Origin: an uncultured Bacilli bacterium
GTDB lineage: Bacteria > Bacillota_I > Bacilli_A > RF39 > UBA660
Assembly (NCBI GenBank): GCA_934153655.1
Contig: CAKPFH010000040.1
Coordinates: 1-12,300 of the forward strand
DNA: 12,300 nt
Reading direction: 5' to 3'
Shown here: positions 6,689 through 12,300 of the stretch, in pieces
Position numbering within the stretch: the first letter of the stretch is position 1
How the letters are laid out: each line of letters starts with the position of its first letter
The notes under the pieces: model-generated
Databases searched by the model: none
What the model was told of the DNA's origin: nothing
The model's input: only the letters and a program-made list of their open reading frames with translations
Made by a program: the position numbers and the translations under genes

Positions 6689-7319
6689 AATAAAAATATT
6701 ATATGAAGATAAATATTTACTTATTGTAAATAAACCAAATAACTTATTAACAATTGCAACTTCTAAAGAAAAAGAAAATACCATGTATCATAAAGTATTA
6801 TTATATTTAAGAAAGAAAAATCAAAAAGTTTTTATAGTCCATAGACTTGATAAAGATACCTCAGGACTTATCATATTTGCTAAAACTGAAAAAATAAAAA
6901 GATATCTTCAAGATAACTTTAATGAAATAACTCGTAAATATATGGCTATAGTAGAAGGAATTCCTGCTAAAAAACAAGATACAATTAAATCCTATTTAGC
7001 TGAAACTAAAACTAATTTAGTTTATATAACAAATGATAAATTAGGTAAACTTGCAATTACAAATTATAAAGTTATTCTTGAAAAAAATAATTATTCTCTT
7101 TTAGATATAGAGATTAAAACCGGTAGAAAAAATCAAATAAGAGTTCAATTAAATAGTATAGGTCATCCCATATTAGGAGATAAAAAATACGGTAATTCAA
7201 AACAAAAAGCAAGTAGATTATACTTGCATGCATATTACTTAGAATTTGTTCATCCAATAACTAAAGAATTATTAAAAATAGAATTAGATGTACCTAAAGA
7301 ATTTATTAGTTTATTATAA
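6678..7319 (+). CDS. RluA-family pseudouridine synthase without S4 domain
   Basis: This enzyme isomerises uridine to pseudouridine in rRNA or tRNA. It is 213 aa with no N-terminal S4 RNA-binding domain, so it is a short RluA-type rather than a full RluC/RluD. The catalytic motif HRLDKDTSGL is at 55-64 with Asp58 as nucleophile. LLIVNKP (14-20) precedes it, GRKNQIR (149-155) is the conserved Arg motif, GHPILGDKKYG is at 162-172 and RLYLHA at 180-185. The start lies 11 bp inside the PLP gene, with TTAGGAAA (6663-6670) as SD. The target nucleotide cannot be assigned. Its stop overlaps by 6 bp the stop of the convergent PrsW gene (7314-7319), and no terminator hairpin separates them. Confidence 0.92.
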   Translation: MKDKIKILYEDKYLLIVNKPNNLLTIATSKEKENTMYHKVLLYLRKKNQKVFIVHRLDKDTSGLIIFAKTEKIKRYLQDNFNEITRKYMAIVEGIPAKKQDTIKSYLAETKTNLVYITNDKLGKLAITNYKVILEKNNYSLLDIEIKTGRKNQIRVQLNSIGHPILGDKKYGNSKQKASRLYLHAYYLEFVHPITKELLKIELDVPKEFISLL

Positions 7320-8003
7320 ATAACTTTTATCTAATTTAACAATATTTTTAATTTTAATAATAGTTATAATAAATAAAATAATAATAAATATTATATAAAT
7401 AATTAAAAATAATAAATTATTCATTAATAATAAATAATCATAAAGGCCATGTAATAAAGTAGGAATTAAAATACTTAATGTCATGTTCCTTTTTTTATTA
7501 TAATTTTTGAACTTACTATTACCTAAAAAATAACCCATATAAGTTTGAAAACAAGCATGAGCTGGAACTGCTGTTATACTTCTAAAAATAGCAATTTCTA
7601 AAGCTGAATTACTACTTGCAATATATAATAAATTTTCAAAACAAGCAAATCCTAATCCTACATAAACACTATATAAAACAATATCAAAATATTGATCGAA
7701 ATATTCACTATTATAAGATATTTTATAAATCATAAACCATTTACATATTTCTTCTATGAAAGCTATAAAAATAAAAGTATAAAAGAATAATTCTAATTTA
7801 TTTAAATTACTAGTATTACTAAGATTAGGAATAAAAATTATAGTTATTAAAGAAATAATAATTACTATAATAGCCGATAATATACCACTAAAAAATAATT
7901 TTTTTAATAAACTTTTAGGTTCTTTAACAGTATCTTTATGATAATAATAATATCCTATTAAAAAAATAGGTAAAAATGAAAAAAACAATATTAAATAATT
8001 CAT
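7314..8003 (-). CDS. prsW: PrsW-family intramembrane metalloprotease
   Basis: PrsW-type proteins are polytopic membrane proteases of the CAAX/Abi-like glutamic-type superfamily; B. subtilis PrsW makes the first cut in anti-sigma factor RsiW. The 229-aa protein has about seven hydrophobic segments. All conserved active-site elements are present: EEICKWF (84-90, Glu84 and Glu85), FENLLY (122-127, Glu123), AVPAHACF (145-152, His149) and HGLYDYL (185-191, His185 and Asp189). The start has AGAGG (8009-8013 on the plus-strand numbering) with a 5-nt spacer. No anti-sigma or sigma gene is in the window, so the substrate is unknown and could be a different membrane protein. It is divergent from the ATPase gene at 8117 and convergent with the pseudouridine synthase gene. 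Confidence 0.88.
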   Translation of the reverse strand: MNYLILFFSFLPIFLIGYYYYHKDTVKEPKSLLKKLFFSGILSAIIVIIISLITIIFIPNLSNTSNLNKLELFFYTFIFIAFIEEICKWFMIYKISYNSEYFDQYFDIVLYSVYVGLGFACFENLLYIASSNSALEIAIFRSITAVPAHACFQTYMGYFLGNSKFKNYNKKRNMTLSILIPTLLHGLYDYLLLMNNLLFLIIYIIFIIILFIITIIKIKNIVKLDKSYL

Positions 8004-8054
8004 ACTAACCTCTAGAATAATAATATCATAAATTAATATTATTTTAAATACTAA

Positions 8055-8083
8055 TTGACTTATCTAAAAAAAAGATATATACT
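8055..8083 (+). promoter_or_regulatory. Promoter of the DUF4143 ATPase gene
   Basis: TTGACT (8055-8060), a 17-bp spacer and TATACT (8078-8083) form a near-consensus vegetative promoter. The start near 8090 gives a leader of about 27 nt carrying AGGGAGG (8101-8107). It sits in the 113-bp divergent gap between the PrsW gene and the ATPase gene. I found no equally good promoter for the minus strand in that gap. Confidence 0.75.
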
Positions 8084-8116
8084 TAAATTATAATAAGTGT
8101 AGGGAGGCAACGATTT

Positions 8117-9385
8117 ATGGAACGTAAGATATATAATGATTTATTAAAATGGAAAAAAGATGCTTATAAACCATTACTTATATATGGATCTAAACAAGTA
8201 GGTAAGACTTATTCAGTTATTGATTTTGGTAAGAAATGTTATAAAAATATAGTTTACTTTGATACTACTAATAATAAAGAATTATTAGATATTTTAAAAA
8301 GAGAAAAAATACCTGAAAAAATTATTTTAAAATTATCAGTTTTATCAGGAGAAACTATTTTTAAACAAGATACTTTAATTATTTTAGATAATGTTGAAGA
8401 TCCTTATATAGTAAAAGCTATTAAATTATTTGGTAATGAAAATAATCTATACCATATTATCATGATAACTTCTAAAAGAGATAATTTAGCTAAGTTTAAA
8501 GGAGAAGAACTACATTTTAAAGCAATGTACCCAATGGACTTTGAAGAGTTTTTAGTTAATATTGATAAAAGACAATTAGTTGATTTTATTAAAGAATCTT
8601 ATGTTAATAATACCCCTATGCCTTTTCATCAAATGGCTCTTGATTTATACAATGATTATTTAATAACAGGAGGTTATCCGGAAGTAATAGATGCTTATAT
8701 TAATAAAAAAGATTATTTAATAATTGAAAGTATTAAACAAAAAATAATTAATTTAATTAAATCTGAAACCATATATGCAAGAAATTTAATTGATATATCA
8801 AGAACAAATGAAGTATTAGATAGTTTACCTTTTCAACTTTTAAAAGAAAATAAAAAGTTTCAATATGGTAATATTAAAAAAGGAAGTAGAAGTAAAGACT
8901 ATGAAGCAAGTATTCAATTTTTAGGTATTAATAGTTTAATTCATCGTAGTTTTAAATTAAATGATATAAAAAGTCCTTTAAGTAGTTATAAAGATATAGA
9001 AAGTTTTAAACTATATCCAAATGATGTTGGAGTACTTTATACAATGCTTCATTTAAATAGAAGAAAGTTTCTAACTGATAATGAAATAAAAAGAACTTTA
9101 ATAGAATGTAATGTTAGTAATACTTTAATAAATCTTGGTTATAGTATTTATTATTATCAATCAGATGGTAAATCTGAAATAAACTTTATAATTCAAAATA
9201 GAATGGGTGAAATTATACCTATAGAAATACTTAATATGAATTTAACTAAAGCAAAAGCTTTATCAATGTTTACATCAAAATATAAAGTAGCAAGTCCTAT
9301 AAGATTAACAGAAGATAACTTTACTAAAAAGAAAAATATTAGATATATTCCAGTATATGCAAGTTTTTGTTTAAAAGAATTATAG
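8117..9385 (+). CDS. P-loop ATPase, AAA_14/DUF4143 type, with altered signature residues
   Basis: This is a 422-aa protein of the large 'ATP-binding protein' group with an N-terminal AAA_14 domain and a C-terminal DUF4143 domain; the function of the group is not settled. Walker A GSKQVGKT is intact (24-31). Walker B reads LIILDNVED (87-95), with Asn92 where DExx is usual. The later LxGR-like site reads KGEELHF (128-134), with Glu130 where the conserved Arg sits. GGYPEV (185-190) and KLYPNDVGVL (298-307) are the family's GGxPxxV and DxGL motifs. The C-terminal nuclease-like part, normally EVDFVI...IEVK, reads EINFII (354-359) and IEIL (369-372). Start: SD AGGGAGG (8101-8107) with a 9-nt spacer. 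It could be a degenerate or regulatory paralogue; a nuclease or transport role is not supported. Confidence 0.82.
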   Translation: MERKIYNDLLKWKKDAYKPLLIYGSKQVGKTYSVIDFGKKCYKNIVYFDTTNNKELLDILKREKIPEKIILKLSVLSGETIFKQDTLIILDNVEDPYIVKAIKLFGNENNLYHIIMITSKRDNLAKFKGEELHFKAMYPMDFEEFLVNIDKRQLVDFIKESYVNNTPMPFHQMALDLYNDYLITGGYPEVIDAYINKKDYLIIESIKQKIINLIKSETIYARNLIDISRTNEVLDSLPFQLLKENKKFQYGNIKKGSRSKDYEASIQFLGINSLIHRSFKLNDIKSPLSSYKDIESFKLYPNDVGVLYTMLHLNRRKFLTDNEIKRTLIECNVSNTLINLGYSIYYYQSDGKSEINFIIQNRMGEIIPIEILNMNLTKAKALSMFTSKYKVASPIRLTEDNFTKKKNIRYIPVYASFCLKEL

Positions 9386-9427
9386 TATAATTTAAATATT
9401 TATAAGTAAAATAATAATGGTGATTAA

Positions 9428-9952
9428 ATGAATAAAAAAATATTATTTATAAACACGATTATTATTTTTTTATCTTTATTTTTATTTCATAATATCTATA
9501 ACTTAATTCCATGTTCAATAACAGCTTTTTTGTTTCCTGTAAATGAAAGTTTATATGAACATTTAAAACTAATGGTTATATCAGAATTTATTTTAGGATT
9601 AATTACTTATTTAATATTAAAATTAAAAAGAATTAAATTTAGTAATTATATATCAGGTTTATTAATAGGAACAATTATAACTATTATTTTATTCTTTATA
9701 ATTTATTTACCTATTTATAATCGTTTTGGAGAAAATTTAATTATAACTATGTTAATTTATTTAATAACTTTAATAATAGGTAATATTATTTGGTATTTAA
9801 TTAGTAAGAAAAATCATAATAAAGGATTAAATACTTTAAGTTTAGTAATAATAATAGTTATTATAATAATACTAGGTTATTTAACTTATAATCCTTTAAA
9901 AACAGAATTTTTCTTTGATTCTATAAATGAAATATATGGGATAAATAAATAA
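9428..9952 (+). CDS. DUF6512-like small membrane protein
   Basis: This is a 174-aa protein with about five membrane segments (roughly 5-25, 47-66, 73-95, 104-126 and 135-153). Its most recognisable part is PVNESLYEHLKL (37-48), a motif typical of the DUF6512 family of Bacillota, here after the first segment. The C-terminus ends in a short soluble tail with IYGI (169-172), also usual for the family. The function is unknown. The SD is GGTGAT at 9419-9424, very close to the ATG. It lies 42 bp after the ATPase gene and 51 bp before clpC on the same strand; a TATAAT at 9386-9391 lacks a good -35, so co-transcription with the ATPase is likely. No catalytic residue pattern is visible. Confidence 0.75.
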   Translation: MNKKILFINTIIIFLSLFLFHNIYNLIPCSITAFLFPVNESLYEHLKLMVISEFILGLITYLILKLKRIKFSNYISGLLIGTIITIILFFIIYLPIYNRFGENLIITMLIYLITLIIGNIIWYLISKKNHNKGLNTLSLVIIIVIIIILGYLTYNPLKTEFFFDSINEIYGINK

Positions 9953-9991
9953 AAAAATTAGTAAAAGTTTAAAAAAAACATATATTATTAT

Positions 9992-10003
9992 ATGGAGGCT
10001 AAT
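9992..10003 (+). promoter_or_regulatory. Ribosome binding site that sets the clpC start
   Basis: GGAGG at 9994-9998 is followed after 5 nt by ATG at 10004. An in-frame ATG at 9992 overlaps this SD and has no SD of its own, so the downstream ATG is preferred. Confidence 0.8.
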
Positions 10004-12295
10004 ATGTTTCAAAAATTTGATGAAGATACAAAAAAAGTATTAAAGATGGCTAAATATGAAATGCAAGAATTAAAACATTCGTTTGTAGGCTCAGAACATT
10101 TATTATTAAGTATATTAAGTAATAAGGATTTAGATTTAACTATAAGACTTAATAGTTATAATATTAACTATGAGAATTTTAAAAATAAATTAATTCAAAT
10201 AATTGGATTAGGTAATAGTTTAAATTCTTATTTTATTTATACACCTCTTTTAAAAAGAATAATTGAAAATGCTATTTTAGATACCAAAGAATTAGGTAAA
10301 TATGAAGTATCTATATATGATATTTTCTTATCATTTTTAGATGAAGGAGAAGGAGTAGGAATTAGAGTTTTAAAAGATTTAGGTATAAATATAGATGATT
10401 TATATTTAGAATTTTTAAATAAAGAAGATAATTATCATAGTAAAAGTAAAAAAAAATTAACTTTATATGAATGGGGTTATGATTTAGTTCAAAAAGCTTT
10501 AGAAAATAAAATAGATCCAGTAATAGGAAGAGATAAAGAAATAAATCGTCTAATAGAAATTTTATTAAGAAGAACTAAGAATAATCCTTTATTAATAGGA
10601 GAAGCAGGAGTTGGTAAAACAGCAATAGTAGAAGGACTAGCCTTAAAAATAAGTAAAAAAGAAGTTCCTATGCAATTATTAAATAAAAAAATAATTTCTT
10701 TATCTTTAGCAAGTTTAGTAGCAGGTACTAAATACCGGGGTGAATTTGAAGACAAAGTTAATAAAATTATTAAAGAATTAGAAAGTAATCCTGATATTAT
10801 CCTTTTTATAGATGAAATTCATTCTTTAGTAGGAGCAGGAGGAGCTGAAGGAGCAATAGATGCTGCTAATATTTTTAAACCAGCCTTAGCAAGAGGAAAA
10901 ATTAAATTAATAGGTGCAACTACTCTAGCTGAATATAAAGATTCTATAGAAAAAGACAAAGCTTTAGAAAGACGTTTTCAAACTATTTTAGTAAAAGAAC
11001 CAAACTTAGAAGAAACCAAAAATATTTTATTAAAACTAAAACCAATATATGAAGAATATCATCAAGTAATAATACCAAATGAAGTAATAGATAAAATAAT
11101 TAAATTAGCAGATAAATACATTTATAATCGCAAAAATCCTGATAAAACAATTGATATTCTAGATGAAACTTGTATTATCAGATCTTTAACTAAAGATAAA
11201 AATATGAAGAAATTAGAAACTTTAAGAAAAAAATATGATCAAGTATTACTTGATAAAAATAATTATTTAAAACAATATGATTTCTTAAATGCTTCAAGAT
11301 TAAAAGAGCAAGAATTAGTTTTAGAAGATAAAATAAATAAATTAGAACTTAATAAATCTAAATTAACCAGAAAAGAAGTAAATATAGAAGATGTTTATTT
11401 AGTAATAAAAAATAAAACTAATATACCAGTATATGAATTTAATACAAATGATTTAAAAACTATTAAAAACTTAGAAACTAATTTAAATAAAGAAATAATA
11501 GGTCAAGAAGAAGCAATTAAAACCTTAGTAAAAGAAACTAAAAAACTTAAATTAGGTTTAAAAATAAAAGAGAAACCAATTTCATTTTTATTTACAGGTA
11601 AATCAGGAATAGGTAAAACCGAACTTGTTAAAGAATATGCTAAATTATTAAATATGCCTTTAATAAGAATAGATGGAAGTGAGTATAAAGAAAGTCATGC
11701 TATTAGTAAAATATTAGGTTCTCCACCAGGATATGTTGGATATGATAATCATAATACTATTTTAAATGATATAAAAAATAATCCATATTCTATTATTTTA
11801 TTAGATGAAATAGAAAAAGCTAATATAACTTTAATTAATTTATTTTTACAAATATTAGATGAAGGTTTTATAACAGATTCTAAAGGAGAAAAATATTATT
11901 TTAATCATACTATAATTATCATGACAAGTAATATTACTTCTAATATAGATAAAATAGGTTTTAATCAAGAAAAAGAAAAAGTTATCCAAGATAAATTAAA
12001 AAATAATTTAAGTCAAGAATTTATAAATAGAATAACTAATATAATTCAATTTAAAGAATTAACAAGAGATAATATAAAAGATATAATTTTAAAAGAATTA
12101 AAAAATATTAAAACTAAATTAAAAGAAAACAATATTACCTTTAATCTTAATAATAGTTTTATAGATAAAATTATTAATTTATCTAACTATGAAACCATGG
12201 GTGCTAGAAATATAAGTAAATTATTAGAAGATGAAATAGATAATCTAGTAATAGATAGTATTTTAAATAACAAAAAAAGAGTTAAAATAAGTTAA
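10004..12295 (+). CDS. clpC: ClpC, Hsp100 AAA+ unfoldase of the ClpCP protease
   Basis: ClpC unfolds substrates and feeds them to the ClpP peptidase in the cytoplasm. The start is ATG 10004, giving 763 aa that begin MFQKFDEDTKKVL, like other ClpC proteins. In order: N-terminal Clp repeat domain (about 1-140); D1 with Walker A GEAGVGKT (199-206), pore loop KYRG (243-246), Walker B FIDE (268-271) and Arg finger RR (323-324); a coiled-coil M domain (about 396-461); D2 with Walker A GKSGIGKT (532-539), pore loop GYVG (576-579), Walker B LLDE (599-602), ClpP-docking tripeptide IGF (651-653) and sensor-2 GAR (733-735). It is about 45 aa shorter than B. subtilis ClpC (810 aa), with all motor elements present. 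No ctsR, mcsA or mcsB precedes it and no CtsR heptad repeat or CIRCE is seen upstream. The preceding gene is the DUF6512-like membrane protein. Confidence 0.96.
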   Translation: MFQKFDEDTKKVLKMAKYEMQELKHSFVGSEHLLLSILSNKDLDLTIRLNSYNINYENFKNKLIQIIGLGNSLNSYFIYTPLLKRIIENAILDTKELGKYEVSIYDIFLSFLDEGEGVGIRVLKDLGINIDDLYLEFLNKEDNYHSKSKKKLTLYEWGYDLVQKALENKIDPVIGRDKEINRLIEILLRRTKNNPLLIGEAGVGKTAIVEGLALKISKKEVPMQLLNKKIISLSLASLVAGTKYRGEFEDKVNKIIKELESNPDIILFIDEIHSLVGAGGAEGAIDAANIFKPALARGKIKLIGATTLAEYKDSIEKDKALERRFQTILVKEPNLEETKNILLKLKPIYEEYHQVIIPNEVIDKIIKLADKYIYNRKNPDKTIDILDETCIIRSLTKDKNMKKLETLRKKYDQVLLDKNNYLKQYDFLNASRLKEQELVLEDKINKLELNKSKLTRKEVNIEDVYLVIKNKTNIPVYEFNTNDLKTIKNLETNLNKEIIGQEEAIKTLVKETKKLKLGLKIKEKPISFLFTGKSGIGKTELVKEYAKLLNMPLIRIDGSEYKESHAISKILGSPPGYVGYDNHNTILNDIKNNPYSIILLDEIEKANITLINLFLQILDEGFITDSKGEKYYFNHTIIIMTSNITSNIDKIGFNQEKEKVIQDKLKNNLSQEFINRITNIIQFKELTRDNIKDIILKELKNIKTKLKENNITFNLNNSFIDKIINLSNYETMGARNISKLLEDEIDNLVIDSILNNKKRVKIS

Positions 12296-12300
12296 AAAGT

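Noticed and set aside
8055..8094. TTGACT paired with the perfect TATAAT at 8089-8094
   Set aside because: The spacer would be 28 bp; TATACT at 8078-8083 gives the normal 17 bp and was chosen instead.
9386..9391. TATAAT as a promoter for the DUF6512-like gene
   Set aside because: No -35 at the right spacing and no TGn extension; perfect TATAAT strings are expected by chance at this base composition.
10489..10755. Minus-strand 88-codon ORF
   Set aside because: It lies wholly antisense to the D1 Walker A region of clpC and looks like a shadow of that conserved coding sequence.
584..12295. Mycoplasma-type code (TGA = Trp)
   Set aside because: Trp is read as TGG in tsaE, uraA, the SDR, DUF6512-like and ClpC genes, no reading frame needs an internal TGA, and tsaE ends at TGA in a normal ATGA overlap.

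Overview
The window is about 25% G+C by eye. It starts in the 3' end of a 23S rRNA gene and carries twelve clear protein genes plus one doubtful micro-gene. Every Trp codon I read is TGG, and tsaE ends in TGA, so the standard bacterial code applies rather than the Mycoplasma code. Shine-Dalgarno sites are the Bacillota type (AAGGAGG, GGTGA). The gene content (TsaEBD with RimI, UraA-type permease, PrsW, ClpC, YnbB-like PLP enzyme, DUF6512) points to an AT-rich Bacillota relative, such as an uncultured gut Bacilli/Mycoplasmatota-type lineage. The exact taxon cannot be fixed from this sequence.

Layout. 1-471: end of 23S rRNA and a 5S rRNA, the tail of an rRNA operon with no tRNA attached. 584-3094: a four-gene operon, tsaE-tsaB-rimI-tsaD, with a 4-bp overlap or 0-1 bp gaps; it serves the t6A modification of tRNA and protein N-acetylation. 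3095-3318: a compact regulatory stretch with a promoter, a possible 36-codon ORF lying in a long RNA hairpin, an intrinsic terminator over its stop codon, and then a second possible promoter and a strong SD for the uracil permease (3319-4614), which ends at its own terminator. 4735-7319: a strong promoter drives three overlapping genes: a short-chain dehydrogenase, a PLP enzyme of the methionine gamma-lyase/aluminium-resistance family, and a RluA-family pseudouridine synthase. 7314-8003 (minus strand): a PrsW-type membrane protease, convergent with the preceding operon. 8117-12295: a P-loop ATPase of the AAA_14/DUF4143 type with several eroded signature residues, a DUF6512 membrane protein, and a complete ClpC unfoldase.

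Functionally, the first half is translation support (rRNA, t6A) plus uracil uptake. The second half combines a small metabolic operon with rRNA or tRNA pseudouridylation and two proteolysis genes (PrsW, ClpC). I see no transposase, integrase, CRISPR array, phage gene or tRNA, so this looks like ordinary chromosomal backbone. The best places for a second look are the 3118-3301 micro-gene/leader and the DUF4143 ATPase with altered signature residues. Two starts should be placed downstream of the longest possible ORF: uraA at 3319 and clpC at 10004.
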